From the NCBI RefSeq assembly GCF_013170825.1, contig NZ_CP033365.1:2430001-2494000 (forward strand): a stretch of DNA of 64,000 nt. The letters run 5' to 3'. The stretch comes from Mesorhizobium sp. NZP2298 (lineage in GTDB: Bacteria > Pseudomonadota > Alphaproteobacteria > Rhizobiales > Rhizobiaceae). The notes below the pieces were generated by a model that searched no databases, was not told the DNA's origin, and was given only the letters and a program-made list of their open reading frames with translations. Position numbers and translations under genes: made by a program. Every line of letters starts with the position of its first letter. Position 1 is the stretch's first letter. Shown in pieces: positions 34,434 to 45,394 of this stretch.

Positions 34434-36068
34434 GTGCAGCAGGCGCTGCAACTTCACCAGGCAGGGCGCAGGCAAGAGGCTGAGTCAATCTACCGGCAGG
34501 TGTTGGCGCGTCAGCCCAGACACGCGGCCGCGGCACATTTCCTGGGGCTGCTGCTGCATCAGACCGGACGCAGCGAAGAAGGGCTGGATCTCCTCGAACA
34601 GTCCGTGAGCCTGCAGCCCACGAACCCCGATTTCCTCAACAATTTCGGCACGGTGATGCGTGACCTCGGCCGCGTTGCCGCGGCCATCGATTTCTTCCGT
34701 GGCGCGGTCGATCTGCGGCCGGACCAACTCGCGGCGCGCGACAATCTCGGCTCGTCGCTGAATCAGCTCGGCCAGTTCGAGGAGGCCGAGGAGATCTATC
34801 GCGGTACGGTCGCGCGCAATCCATTTCATGTGCGCGCCCGCATCGGGCTTGCCGAAACCCTGCAGGAATCAGGGCGGCTGGATGAGGCGCTGGCGACTTT
34901 TCGCGAGTCGCTGACCATCCGCCCCAAGGATGCGGACCTGCTGCACGGGCTTGGCGTCGGGCTGATGGAAAAGGGCAAGCTCGACGAGGCGGCCGATCTG
35001 TTCCGGCAGGCGCTGGCGATCAATCCCGGCATGGCCACGGCCTGGCTGATGCTGACGCAGGTCAAGCGCCAGAAGGAGCGCGATGCCGAATTGGCCGGCA
35101 TGGAAGCCCAGCACGCCAAGGCGCCGCAGGACAGCCTGGCACGCATGCAGCTGTCCTTCGGCCTCGGCAAGGCCAATGACGATTTGAAGGACTACAACAG
35201 GGCCTTCGATTATTTCGCCGAAGGCAATGCCATTCGCCGCAAGGGCATCAACTACGATCCCGTCAGGACGCGTGCGGATTTCGAGGCGATGAAGACGGTG
35301 TTCGATGCCGGCTTCTTCCAAAGGCACAGACCGAGCCCAATCACCGATGACGCGCCGATCTTCGTCGTCGGCATGCCGCGTTCGGGCACGACGCTGGTCG
35401 AGCAGATCATCGCCAGCCATCCGAAGGTCTATGGTGCGGGCGAGCTCAGCATCTTGAAGAAGGTGGTCGGCAAGCAGTTCCCGTCGACCATGCCGGGCGG
35501 CTTCCCCTGGGGCGTGTCGGACACGGACGATGCGGATTTTGCCGAGGCAGGCCAGGCCTATCTCGACATGCTGCATGCCCGCTATCCGCATATCGGCCAC
35601 GTCACCGACAAGATGCCGGGCAACTTCCTGCTTGTCGGCTTCATCCACATGATGATGCCGAAGGCCAGGATCATCCACGTCACCCGCGATGCGGCGGCAA
35701 CCTGCCTGTCGATCTACAAGGTGCATTTCCGCGGCGACAGCCACCGCTACGGCTATGACCTCGACGAACTCGCCGACTTCCATAACCTCTACATCGACAT
35801 CATGGCGCATTGGCACAAGGTGCTGCCCGGCGTCGTGCATGATGTTCGCTATGAGGATTTCGTCGCCGATCAGGAAGGGCAGAGCCGGGCGCTCATCGAC
35901 TATCTCGGCCTGCCCTGGGACGATGCCGTGCTGTCTTTCCACGCGACCGACCGGCCGGTGCGCACGGCGTCCGCCGCGCAGGTGCGTCAGCCGATGTATC
36001 AAGGCTCGGTCGACCTGTGGAAACGCTATGGGGATCGGCTGAAGCCGCTGCTGGATAGGCTGGATTAG
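34434..36068 (+). CDS. TPR-repeat sulfotransferase
   Basis: 544 residues. The N-terminal half is five to six tetratricopeptide repeats (AESIYRQVLARQPRHAAAAH, AAIDFFRGAVDLRPDQ, EAEEIYRGTVARNPFHVRAR and so on). The C-terminal half is a sulfotransferase with the PAPS-binding 5' loop PIFVVGMPRSGTTLVEQII and HVTRDAAATCLSIY. Such proteins sulfate glycans, lipids or peptides. The GTG at 34434 lacks a ribosome site; the frame stays open to 34317 and reads FPINRDQRRAAG, resembling a true N-terminus, so translation may begin near 34350 at a rare codon. Confidence 0.88.
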   Translation: MQQALQLHQAGRRQEAESIYRQVLARQPRHAAAAHFLGLLLHQTGRSEEGLDLLEQSVSLQPTNPDFLNNFGTVMRDLGRVAAAIDFFRGAVDLRPDQLAARDNLGSSLNQLGQFEEAEEIYRGTVARNPFHVRARIGLAETLQESGRLDEALATFRESLTIRPKDADLLHGLGVGLMEKGKLDEAADLFRQALAINPGMATAWLMLTQVKRQKERDAELAGMEAQHAKAPQDSLARMQLSFGLGKANDDLKDYNRAFDYFAEGNAIRRKGINYDPVRTRADFEAMKTVFDAGFFQRHRPSPITDDAPIFVVGMPRSGTTLVEQIIASHPKVYGAGELSILKKVVGKQFPSTMPGGFPWGVSDTDDADFAEAGQAYLDMLHARYPHIGHVTDKMPGNFLLVGFIHMMMPKARIIHVTRDAAATCLSIYKVHFRGDSHRYGYDLDELADFHNLYIDIMAHWHKVLPGVVHDVRYEDFVADQEGQSRALIDYLGLPWDDAVLSFHATDRPVRTASAAQVRQPMYQGSVDLWKRYGDRLKPLLDRLD

Positions 36069-36102
36069 CGCATCGTTCGCCGATGGGCCGGAGCCCTCAC
36101 CG

Positions 36103-36291
36103 CTTCGTCATCCTATGGCGGAGCAAGGAGCAAAGCGACGCGGCGCAGACCATAGGATCCATGCCGCGACGTTAAGGCCTTGAAAACGGTACAGAATACT
36201 GCTCAGCTGCGTCCTTCGATCGAGGTCGCGGCATGGATCCTCGGGTCTTCGTGACGCCGCTTCGCGGCTGCTCCGCCCGTGGATGACGAAG
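36103..36291 (+). repeat. Long imperfect palindromic repeat (about 190 bp)
   Basis: The ends CTTCGTCATCC and GGATGACGAAG are complementary; further in, GGCGGAGCA pairs with TGCTCCGCC, and AGGATCCATGCCGCGAC with GTCGCGGCATGGATCC. This is a MITE-like element of the kind scattered between Mesorhizobium genes. It occupies the gap between the convergent sulfotransferase and DUF1428 genes. Confidence 0.82.
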
Positions 36292-36309
36292 CTGAGAGGG
36301 CTCAGCCGC

Positions 36310-36663
36310 TCAAAGCTCGATGAACGGCTGGAAGCCGCCGAAGATCATGCGCTTCATATCGAAAGGCATCGGCCCCCAATCGGGTGTCAAGCGCGGGTCG
36401 GCCATCACCTTGGCCATCACCGCATCGCGGCTTTGCCTGGATTCATAGACCGCCCAGGCGAAGACAACGATCTCGTCGTCCGTTGCCTGAACGGCACGCG
36501 GAAACGAGGTCACCTCGCCATAGGGCACGTCGTCGCCGATGCATTCGACATAGGCCATCGCGCCGTGTTCCATCCATATGGGGCCCGCGAGGTTGGCGAG
36601 CTTCTTGTAGTCGTCGAGTTTGGCTTTTGGCACGGCAAGCACGAAACCATCGACATAGGACAT
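36310..36663 (-). CDS. DUF1428 family protein
   Basis: 117 residues. The conserved start MSYVDGFVLAVPKAKLDDYK and the segments WMEHGAMAYVECIGDDV and DPRLTPDWGPMPFDMKRMIFGGF are characteristic of DUF1428, a dimeric alpha-beta barrel (ABM-like) family of unknown biochemical role. It lies 102 bp from a VOC-family gene on the same strand; both belong to families of small-molecule-binding proteins. Confidence 0.93.
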   Translation of the reverse strand: MSYVDGFVLAVPKAKLDDYKKLANLAGPIWMEHGAMAYVECIGDDVPYGEVTSFPRAVQATDDEIVVFAWAVYESRQSRDAVMAKVMADPRLTPDWGPMPFDMKRMIFGGFQPFIEL

Positions 36664-36765
36664 GATAAACTCCTCTGTTGAAAAATGAGCGCCGGGTCGG
36701 CGGGGTACGACCCGGCGCGGTGAGCGCGTCAGCCCTGGCGGGCGACGCCTGCTCGCCAGGAAAAC

Positions 36766-37182
36766 CTATTTCACCGGCGCGTTCATCGCCCAGGCGACGC
36801 CGAAGGGATCCTTCACCTGGCCCCAGCGGTCGCCCCAGAACATCACCTGCAGCGGTGTCACGACTTCGCAGCCGGCATCGACGGCGCGCTGCCACCAGGC
36901 ATCGATATCGTCGTTGTCGAGATGGAGCTGCAGCGTGTAGCCCTGCGCATCCTTATGCGGGTGGCCGTGTTCGGGATAAGCATCGCCGAGCATCAGCGTC
37001 GAGCCGTTGATGTGGAGGTGGATGTGCATGGTGCGGCCTTTTTCGTCGGCCGGATAGGCAAAGACTTCCTCGGCTCCGAAGGCCTTCTTGTAGAATTCGG
37101 CGGCCTTGATGGCGCCGTCGACCTGCAGATAGGGGGTCAACCCGCCAAGCACTTCGGCTCGTGGTGGGGTCTGGTCGGTCAT
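36766..37182 (-). CDS. VOC-family (PhnB-like glyoxalase superfamily) protein
   Basis: 138 residues from the ATG at 37182 (GAGGAG upstream). It has the paired beta-alpha-beta units of the vicinal oxygen chelate fold: LTPYLQVDGAIKAAEFYKKAFGAEEVF and the second half DIDAWWQRAVDAGCEVVTPLQVMFWGDRWGQVKDPFG. The segment MLGDAYPEHG is typical of PhnB/YdcJ-type members. Substrate unknown. Confidence 0.92.
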   Translation of the reverse strand: MTDQTPPRAEVLGGLTPYLQVDGAIKAAEFYKKAFGAEEVFAYPADEKGRTMHIHLHINGSTLMLGDAYPEHGHPHKDAQGYTLQLHLDNDDIDAWWQRAVDAGCEVVTPLQVMFWGDRWGQVKDPFGVAWAMNAPVK

Positions 37183-37342
37183 GTCTTGCTCCTCTTTGCG
37201 TTTGGCTTGGCCTTGCAAAGCCTAGGACGCACGAGGTGACGGCAATTCTACATGGCCGCGAAAATTTTTTAGCGGGCCGGGCCCGGGCACACCGGGCAAC
37301 CGGAGGTGTTGAGTGACAATCGCATGGACAGGCTGGTCGCGG

Positions 37343-37525
37343 TCATATGACCTTGGTCGTGAAGGTGGTTGCGCGACGGCTGTTCCGCGCTTCGAAGAGT
37401 TCCGGAAATCCGATGTCCTTGCGCAGTTCGGCTGGCAGCGAGAGCAGGATGCGTTCGCTGCGATGGCGGGCACGTGCCGCGGCATATTGGGTTGCGATGC
37501 GACCGATGGATGAAAGGACGGACAT
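37343..37525 (-). CDS. DUF1127-like small protein
   Basis: 60 residues: RHRSERILLSLPAELRKDIGFPELFEARNSRRATT. The motif LxxLPxxLRKDIGFP matches DUF1127, small Arg-rich proteins common in alphaproteobacteria and linked to RNA turnover, phosphate and C/N metabolism. AGGGAG is 10 nt before the ATG. Monocistronic. Confidence 0.78.
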   Translation of the reverse strand: MSVLSSIGRIATQYAAARARHRSERILLSLPAELRKDIGFPELFEARNSRRATTFTTKVI

Positions 37526-37619
37526 GACAAGGTTCTCCCTGGGTTGAAGCCGGCATCATCGTGCAGGCATCCCAAGGACGAGGCAGGTTCAGGCGATCCG
37601 ACAGGGCGTCGAAATTATT

Positions 37620-38006
37620 TCAGGTGACCGAGGCGGCCAGCGCCGTGTCGTAATACTCCACCATCTCGATGACCTTGCCGTCGCGCAGGGTCCAGAAGTT
37701 GGCGGCGCGCATGACGAATTCCTTGCCGGTGGTTTTTCGCGTCAAATGGATTTCGACCTGCGCCGCGACCTTGTCGCCGCCGTCGATAATGTCCACCGGG
37801 ACGAAGTTCCGGTATTCGAAATCACTGTCCAGCGCCATGAGGCGGGCAAGGAATTCCTGCTTGCCGTTGCCCGTTCCGATATAAGGCGCCTGCGGTTCGG
37901 CGACCCAGCGGAAGACGACATCGTCGGAGCAGTGGGCCAGCGCGCCCACGATGTCGCGTTTCGCATAGGCATCATAAAGGGTCTTGACGACGTCCACCCC
38001 GCGCAT
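37620..38006 (-). CDS. SnoaL-like / NTF2-fold protein
   Basis: 128 residues of the NTF2-like cone fold: VVKTLYDAYAKRDIVGALAHCSDDVVFRWV, PYIGTGNGKQEFLARLMAL, KVIEMVEYYDTALAA. Such proteins are isomerases, hydrolases or ligand-binding proteins; the pocket alone does not tell which. It lies 108 bp downstream of the ABC-F gene on the same strand. Confidence 0.88.
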   Translation of the reverse strand: MRGVDVVKTLYDAYAKRDIVGALAHCSDDVVFRWVAEPQAPYIGTGNGKQEFLARLMALDSDFEYRNFVPVDIIDGGDKVAAQVEIHLTRKTTGKEFVMRAANFWTLRDGKVIEMVEYYDTALAASVT

Positions 38007-38114
38007 GACCGGTCTCCTCCCTCGGCTTGCGGAACCTTCAGGATGCGCCTTTTTCGGCTGGCGGGAAAGTGCGGGCCGGCAAGCTCGAATGCCAGCCCGG
38101 CCGAGGCATCGCCT

Positions 38115-39641
<1,527 letters not shown>

Positions 39642-39779
39642 TTTGGATTTCTCTGGTCTTGCCGGAGACACCTCCGGATGCACTTTGACGGTGCGCGTGC
39701 TGGCCATCAGGCTCGGCGTTGCGCACCACGAAGGGCAGACCAAAAAATCGAAGCGGGAAAAAACCCGGACCGTCCCTGG

Positions 39780-39842
39780 TCAGCCCTGCAAGCTAGCTCG
39801 CAGGGCAGAAATCGGGCCACGCTGACGATGGAACGTAAACAC
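39780..39842 (-). CDS. Leader peptide upstream of the ABC-F gene
   Basis: A 20-codon frame starting at GTG (39840-39842) and ending in TGA (39780-39782), preceded by AAAGGAGGG, the best ribosome site in this stretch. The peptide begins with Met-Phe-Thr-Phe-His-Arg-Gln-Arg-Gly-Pro. Its last eight codons lie in a near-perfect 11-bp hairpin, so a translating or stalled ribosome would change the RNA fold. This is the layout of attenuated antibiotic-response genes, including ABC-F genes of Firmicutes. No data show translation; the call rests on the ribosome site, position and overlap. Confidence 0.6.
   Translation of the reverse strand: MFTFHRQRGPISALRASLQG
39783..39806 (-). promoter_or_regulatory. 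Strong hairpin in the ABC-F leader (candidate attenuator)
   Basis: GCCCTGCGAGC and GCTTGCAGGGC pair over 11 positions (one G-U) with a two-base centre. It ends exactly at the leader stop codon. A T6 run (39758-39763) and the small stem GACC/GGTC follow within 20-25 nt, so a terminator or anti-terminator could form depending on ribosome position. Confidence 0.55.
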
Positions 39843-39921
39843 GTGAGCCCTCCTTTCAAGACGTTCGAGTGTTGGGGAGCGATTACACCAAAGGCGGGGG
39901 TGGAGGCAAGTGGGGCGCAGT

Positions 39922-39947
39922 TTCCTTCTCCCACAAGGGGAGAAGGG
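39922..39947 (+). repeat. Short palindromic repeat (CCTTCTCCC / GGGAGAAGG)
   Basis: Hairpin TTCCTTCTCCC-ACAA-GGGGAGAAGGG just beyond the uvrB stop. The same type occurs at 57430-57482. It may mark the uvrB transcript end, though no T-run follows. Confidence 0.65.
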
Positions 39948-39955
39948 AAAAAGCG

Positions 39956-42900
39956 CTACCGCCCCGGCCGACCCGTCTTGCCCGGCCGGCGCTTTTCGCG
40001 GCGCGTATCGCCTGGATCCTCGTAAGAGCCGATGCCGGCGCGCTGACGGACGATTGGTTTGCCGTCGCGTTCCTTCGCGCCCCCCTCTGCCCTGCCGGGC
40101 ATCTCCCCCACGAGGGGGGAGATCGGCTGGGGCTTTGCCGGCATCTTTCCCTCGACCGGCTTTTCGGTGCGCCGCACCGTCATCTCGTCGAGCGAGTTTT
40201 TCTTGAACAGCGGTTTGACCGGCTCTCCGGGAATGCCGAAATCGGAGCCGTGTGCTTCCTGGGCGGACTGTTTCTTGAACAGCGAGCGCGACACGGCACC
40301 CGCCGGCGTCGGCATGTCGGTGCCTGGGCCCATGTCGTCAATCGATGGTTTGGCGAATAGCGGCTTCTTCACCGGCACGGCGCCATCGGCGCCCATCTCG
40401 TCGAGGGCCGGCTTGCGGAAAAGGTTGGGCCGGGCCGCCTTGGCCGCCTCTTCGGCGGCACGTGCTTCGTCGAGCTTGCGGAAACGCTCCTGCTCCTCCG
40501 CCGTACGGTGTTTGGCCACGCCCTTGTTGTGCTTGCCCTTTTCGCGGCCCGAGACCGGGCTCTCCATGTCGGCGTATTTGGCCAGCGGGTCCTCTGAGAT
40601 CGAGAGTTCCATCTCGCGCAGACGCTTGATCTCGTCGCGGATGCGGGCGGCCTTCTCGAAGTCGAGATTGGCGGCGGCGTCGCGCATCTGCTTCTCCATG
40701 GCGTCGAGATGGGCCTTGAGGTTGTTGCCCATCATGGCGCCGGCGCTGTCGGTGAACTGCGAGATGTCGGCGCGGACGTGGTCCTTTTCGTAGACCGAGT
40801 CGAGAATGTCCGAGATGCGCGACTTGACCGACTCCGGCGTGATGCCGTTGGCCGCATTCCATTCCATCTGCTTTTCGCGGCGGCGGTTGGTCTCGGCCAT
40901 CGCCCGCTCCATCGAGCCGGTGACCTGGTCCGCATAGAGGATGACCTTGCCGTCGACGTTGCGGGCGGCGCGGCCGATGGTCTGGATCAGCGAGGTCTCC
41001 GAACGCAGGAATCCTTCCTTGTCGGCGTCGAGAATGGCGACGAAGCCGCATTCGGGGATGTCGAGGCCCTCGCGCAGAAGGTTGATGCCGACCAGCACGT
41101 CGAAGGCGCCGAGGCGCAAATCGCGCAGGATCTCGATGCGCTCGAGCGTGTCGATGTCGGAGTGCATGTAGCGCACGCGCACGCCCTGTTCGTGCAGGTA
41201 TTCGGTGAGGTCCTCGGCCATGCGCTTGGTCAGCACCGTGACCAGCGTGCGGTAGCCGGCCTTTGTGGTCTCGCGGATCTCGCCGACGACATCGTCGACC
41301 TGGCTTTTCGCTGGGCGCACCTCGACCGGCGGGTCGATCAGGCCGGTCGGGCGGATGACCTGCTCGGCGAAGACGCCGCCGGCCTGCTCCATTTCCCAGC
41401 CGCCCGGAGTTGCCGAAACCGCGACGGAGAGCGGGCGCATGGCGTCCCATTCCTCGAAGCGCAGCGGGCGGTTGTCCATGCAGGAGGGCAAGCGGAAGCC
41501 ATATTCGGCCAACGTCGCCTTGCGCCTGAAGTCGCCGCGATACATGCCGCCAATCTGCGGCACGGTGACGTGGCTTTCGTCGATGAAGACCAGCGCATTG
41601 TCGGGAATGTACTCGAACAGGGTCGGCGGCGGATCGCCCGGCTGGCGGCCGGTGAGGTAGCGCGAATAGTTCTCGATGCCGGCGCAGGAGCCGGTGGCTT
41701 CCAGCATTTCGAGGTCGAAACGGGTGCGCTGCTCCAGCCGCTGTGCTTCGAGCAGGCGGCCGGCCCGCTCCAGCTCCACCAGCCGGTGCTTGAGTTCTTC
41801 CTTGATCGACTTGATCGCCTGGTTCAGCGTCGGGCGCGGCGTCACATAGTGCGAGTTGGCGTAGATCTTGACGCTTTTCAGCTCGCCGGTCTTCTGGCCG
41901 GTCAACGGGTCGAACTCGGTGATCTGTTCGATCTCGTCGCCGAACATCGAGATGCGCCAGGCGCGATCTTCCAAGTGGGCGGGAAAGATCTCGATCGTGT
42001 CGCCACGCACGCGGAACGAGCCGCGCACGAAATTGATGTCCTGGCGCTTGTATTGCTGGGCAACGAGATCGGCGAGCAGCGCGCGCTGGTCGAGCCGGTC
42101 GCCGATCTGCATCTGGAAGGTCATCGCCGTATAGGTCTCGACCGAGCCGATACCGTAGATGCAGGACACCGAGGCGACGATGATGACGTCATCGCGCTCG
42201 AGCAGAGACCGCGTCGCCGAATGGCGCATGCGGTCGATCTGCTCGTTGATCGAGGATTCCTTCTCGATGAAGGTATCGGTGCGCGGGACGTAGGCTTCCG
42301 GCTGGTAGTAGTCGTAGTAGGAGACGAAATACTCCACCGCGTTGTCGGGAAAGAACTTCTTGAACTCGGAATAGAGCTGCGCGGCCAGCGTCTTGTTGGG
42401 TGCCAGGATCAAGGCGGGGCGCTGCGTCTCCTCGATCACCTTGGCCATGGTGAAGGTCTTGCCGGAGCCAGTGACGCCAAGCAGTACCTGGGTGCGGTCG
42501 TTGTTGTCGACGCCTTCGACAAGATCCTTGATCGCGGTCGGCTGGTCGCCGGCCGGTTCGAAATCCGACACCATCTTGATGGCGATGCCGCCCTCGGACT
42601 TTTCCGGCCGGGCGGGACGGTGCGGTGTCCAGAGGACGCCGTCCTTGTGCAGCGGATTGCCGGATTCGATCAGTGCCGACAGAGCGGCGACCGTCGCGGT
42701 GACGCCGCTCGACGTCATCGTCTCGGCTTCTTCCAGCGAAACATCGAGGCCGGCGACCGGATTGAGGCCCGCCGCCGCGCGTTCGCGGGCGGTGGCCGCG
42801 CCGCCCATCGAGGTGCCGCGCGCGGTGCGTCCGGGCGCGGCGGAGCGTTCGGGGATCTTCTTCGACGGCTTTGGCGATTTGCCGCCGTCGCCCTTGCCGA

Positions 42901-43126
42901 TCTGGCGGCCTTCGCGTTCTGCCTCCTGTTCGATCTGCTCGGCCCAGTCGGCGATCGAACCGGTCAGCGGCGTGCCCGACAGTTCGGGCTGCGGCATCTC
43001 GGCGAAGCCGCCTCTGTGCAGCGGCTCCGAGGCGTCGAGGAAATCGGTCAGCGGGCTGCGCCGCTTCGGCGCGGCGCGGTCGGCATCCGCCGTCGGCGGC
43101 GTTCTTTTATCGGGGGATTTGGCCAT
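39956..43126 (-). CDS. uvrB: Excinuclease ABC subunit UvrB, extended form
   Basis: 1056 residues against about 670 in E. coli. UvrB verifies DNA damage with UvrA and recruits UvrC in nucleotide excision repair. Residues 1-183 are an extra low-complexity N-terminus; the helicase core then shows Walker [16 protein letters not shown], the damage-probing hairpin [29 protein letters not shown] and motif [15 protein letters not shown] domain ([20 protein letters not shown]) binds UvrC. After it come four degenerate LFxKPxLDEMG-like repeats and an in-frame palindromic repeat (40068-40126). The start ATG at 43126 has only a weak ribosome site; 43177 is an alternative. Confidence 0.96.
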   Translation of the reverse strand: MAKSPDKRTPPTADADRAAPKRRSPLTDFLDASEPLHRGGFAEMPQPELSGTPLTGSIADWAEQIEQEAEREGRQIGKGDGGKSPKPSKKIPERSAAPGRTARGTSMGGAATARERAAAGLNPVAGLDVSLEEAETMTSSGVTATVAALSALIESGNPLHKDGVLWTPHRPARPEKSEGGIAIKMVSDFEPAGDQPTAIKDLVEGVDNNDRTQVLLGVTGSGKTFTMAKVIEETQRPALILAPNKTLAAQLYSEFKKFFPDNAVEYFVSYYDYYQPEAYVPRTDTFIEKESSINEQIDRMRHSATRSLLERDDVIIVASVSCIYGIGSVETYTAMTFQMQIGDRLDQRALLADLVAQQYKRQDINFVRGSFRVRGDTIEIFPAHLEDRAWRISMFGDEIEQITEFDPLTGQKTGELKSVKIYANSHYVTPRPTLNQAIKSIKEELKHRLVELERAGRLLEAQRLEQRTRFDLEMLEATGSCAGIENYSRYLTGRQPGDPPPTLFEYIPDNALVFIDESHVTVPQIGGMYRGDFRRKATLAEYGFRLPSCMDNRPLRFEEWDAMRPLSVAVSATPGGWEMEQAGGVFAEQVIRPTGLIDPPVEVRPAKSQVDDVVGEIRETTKAGYRTLVTVLTKRMAEDLTEYLHEQGVRVRYMHSDIDTLERIEILRDLRLGAFDVLVGINLLREGLDIPECGFVAILDADKEGFLRSETSLIQTIGRAARNVDGKVILYADQVTGSMERAMAETNRRREKQMEWNAANGITPESVKSRISDILDSVYEKDHVRADISQFTDSAGAMMGNNLKAHLDAMEKQMRDAAANLDFEKAARIRDEIKRLREMELSISEDPLAKYADMESPVSGREKGKHNKGVAKHRTAEEQERFRKLDEARAAEEAAKAARPNLFRKPALDEMGADGAVPVKKPLFAKPSIDDMGPGTDMPTPAGAVSRSLFKKQSAQEAHGSDFGIPGEPVKPLFKKNSLDEMTVRRTEKPVEGKMPAKPQPISPLVGEMPGRAEGGAKERDGKPIVRQRAGIGSYEDPGDTRREKRRPGKTGRPGR
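40068..40126 (+). repeat. Palindromic repeat element inside uvrB
   Basis: Contains the stem ATCTCCCCC / GGGGGAGAT around 40101-40123 and the flanking CTGCCCTGCCGGGC, the form of a common rhizobial intergenic repeat. Here it lies in the uvrB C-terminal coding region and is read in frame as [20 protein letters not shown]. Nearby UvrB sequence is Lys/Pro-rich and tolerant of insertion. Confidence 0.72.
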
Positions 43127-43253
43127 GACCCGAATATGGGAGGTCTTGGCGAAAATGGAAAGAGCGCGATGAGGCAAGCCGCATGCCCGGATGCAGCTCC
43201 TGACAGAAGGCTGTCAGGAGGAGGCAGTGCCATGGATTGCCTGCCTGTCGCGG

Positions 43254-44879
43254 TCAGGCGCCGCGTGCGTTGTCCGCCGCCACGCGGGTCGGCGATCCGT
43301 TCAGGCGCGGCACCACGACGAGGCGCGTGACCTTGCCCTTCTTGAAGGCGGCGAGGAAGCGGGCGTAGTCGCGGAAGACGACGCAGCCATTGGACTCGGC
43401 GCGGCCGCCGCGCAGCATGTAGGTGTGGGCAAGCAGGCCGTCGCGGTTGTATTTGTTGCCGCCACCGACCGGGGTCAGGCGCAGGGCCTCGACGCCATGG
43501 AAGCGCGATTCACGCAGCGACAGATTGTAGGTGTTGGGCGGCGTCGGACCACGATCCTTGACGTGGACATAACGCGGCTGGTCGACCATGGCGCCGAGGC
43601 CCGAATGTGCCTCGAGCCGCTGGCCGTCGGGCATGTAAACGGTCTTGGCGCTGATGTCATAGACGGCGACGCCGTGGCCGGCTCCGCTTCCGGCGCTCGG
43701 CCCGTTGAACAGGTTCCTGAACGCCTGGCCAAGGCCGCCAGAGGGCGTGTCCGGCTTGGCGTAGGCCAGCACGTCGCCGCCTTCGCCAGACCGGCCGGCC
43801 CGGGCTGGCCTTGCCGGCTGGGCTTGCTGGACCGGCTTTGCCTGCGGCGCTGGCTTCTGCTGGGCGAGCTTGGGCTGAGCAATCTTGGGCTGCGGAGCTG
43901 GCTCATCCTGTTCCACGGCCTTGGGTTGCGGCGCGTCATATTGCGGGCGACGGGTCGGCAGCGGCACGTCGTCGGTCAGCGCATCCGGCAAGGAGGCGGC
44001 GTCGCCGGGCTGTTCCTGCTGGGTCTCGACAGGCGCAACCGCGACATCGGCGGAGGATTCAGTCATCGGCAGCGGCGAGGCAAATGCTTCGTCCTCGACG
44101 GGCATCGACTCCACGAGGGCCAGCGCCAGTTGCGTGTTGTCAGGCGTCTCCGACTGCGCAAAGCCCATTGGCGCGGGCGCGGTCTGCACGACAACCGAAC
44201 CGGCATCGGCAGGAGCGAAGCGTTCCGCCGCCGGAGCCGGCATGTCATCAGACAGGCTGGCCATGACCTGAACGGAGGGCACCAGCGATGCCTCGGTAAT
44301 CTGCGGCGCGGCCTTGGAAATCACCGGGCGGGCGTCGGGCGTGGCAACAGCCTTGCCGGCACCGGCAAAGGCGGCGGCAAGCCTGGTTGGCGACAGCGAT
44401 GCTTCCACGCGTTCGAAACGCTCCTGCGCCTTCGACTTCACAATTGGTTCCGGCTTTGCCTGCGCCACGAGGCGTGCGGATTTCTCCGCCAGCGGGCTCA
44501 CGCTGGCCAGCTTGAAGCAACTGGCGCCGCATTGCACGGCGTGGTCGTGCAGCGCCTGCGCGCCGCCATGGGCATTGGCGAGCACGAAGGGCGCCGAGGA
44601 TCTGAGGAAATACTGCTTCAGCGGATCGGCCAGCGCCAGCGAGCCAGGCATGGACAGCGTCTGCGGCAGGCCGCCCGATGTCGCCGACAGCGAGGCGCCG
44701 ACGGAACTGAGGCCGGCCATGGTGCCGATCAGCCAGAGGCCGACGGCAGCGCTGACACCGGGCACCGCGACCCAGCGGACGATCCGTTGCGGGTTGAAGG
44801 AAGGGGTGCGCGGCGCATCGACGAACTCGCCGCCCTCGCGCTGGTCCCAGATTATTTTTCGTTTACTCGACAACGCCAT
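43254..44879 (-). CDS. Membrane-anchored DUF2778 (Tlde1-like) L,D-transpeptidase-fold protein
   Basis: 541 residues from the ATG at 44879. A short cytoplasmic N-terminus and one membrane helix (about 36-57) are followed by a 330-residue Pro/Ala/Gln-rich periplasmic linker (PAPQPKIAQPKLAQQKPAPQ). The C-terminal domain (from about 405) reads VAVYDISAKTVYMPDGQRLEAHSGLG, RYVHVKDRGPTPPNTY and RGGRAESNGCVVFRDY. The His of EAHSG and Cys499 of SNGC form an L,D-transpeptidase/carboxypeptidase-like site as in DUF2778/Tlde1. In rhizobia these are resident cell-wall enzymes or toxins; no immunity gene is adjacent. Confidence 0.87.
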   Translation of the reverse strand: MALSSKRKIIWDQREGGEFVDAPRTPSFNPQRIVRWVAVPGVSAAVGLWLIGTMAGLSSVGASLSATSGGLPQTLSMPGSLALADPLKQYFLRSSAPFVLANAHGGAQALHDHAVQCGASCFKLASVSPLAEKSARLVAQAKPEPIVKSKAQERFERVEASLSPTRLAAAFAGAGKAVATPDARPVISKAAPQITEASLVPSVQVMASLSDDMPAPAAERFAPADAGSVVVQTAPAPMGFAQSETPDNTQLALALVESMPVEDEAFASPLPMTESSADVAVAPVETQQEQPGDAASLPDALTDDVPLPTRRPQYDAPQPKAVEQDEPAPQPKIAQPKLAQQKPAPQAKPVQQAQPARPARAGRSGEGGDVLAYAKPDTPSGGLGQAFRNLFNGPSAGSGAGHGVAVYDISAKTVYMPDGQRLEAHSGLGAMVDQPRYVHVKDRGPTPPNTYNLSLRESRFHGVEALRLTPVGGGNKYNRDGLLAHTYMLRGGRAESNGCVVFRDYARFLAAFKKGKVTRLVVVPRLNGSPTRVAADNARGA

Positions 44880-45394
44880 GCAACCAATCTTGCTCCAATC
44901 GGTTTTCCCCGTACGTGGCCTTGTGAGCCGCGACGACCATTCTGTGAGTGATCCCAGGTGGTCCCCGACGCGTTTGCCGCGCCTGTCGTTGGTTGCCGAT
45001 TGCTTCAAAATATGGACAAAGTTGGTTAACCAATCCCTCTCAAAACCAACCAAGAGACGTGGACTTTGTGCCAAAAAAGGCTCGTCCACGATCATGCACG
45101 CGGTATTGCAGCCCTTCCGAAGCAAGTTTGCTGCCTGTTTTTGGCGGCCGAGTCAAGCAAAACGGCCTGCGCCAAATCTGCAAAAAGCCACCCGGGGTCC
45201 CGCCTGGCGAGGGTGCTTGGCGACCGTTTCAGCTGAAAAAGGCCCTGTCGACCGGCCAAACTGTTGCCCTCCTGCCACAAAATCCCTGGCCAGGCGGCTG
45301 TCTTTCGACGGCCATTGACTCGTTTTGGGAGGCGGTGCAATCGGATTAAGTGCTTGGTTTTGGGGTGGCAAAGGCCACTTTTGGAGGCTTTTCC
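44880..45394 (+). other. Divergent intergenic region (DUF2778 / exported methyltransferase)
   Basis: 515 bp without a convincing gene. It should contain both promoters. TTGGTTAACCAA-like sequence at about 45024-45034 is a short palindrome that also resembles a CtrA half-site, but one half-site is weak evidence. Confidence 0.45.

Noticed and set aside
40709..43330. An 873-codon open frame antisense to uvrB
   Set aside because: High-GC mirror frame: it covers the strongly conserved uvrB helicase motifs on the other strand, has composition typical of antisense frames (Arg/Asp/Gly/His/Leu-rich), and matches no family.
45017..45040. CtrA-type site around GGTTAACCAA
   Set aside because: Only one half-site is clear; the full TTAA-N7-TTAA pattern is absent.
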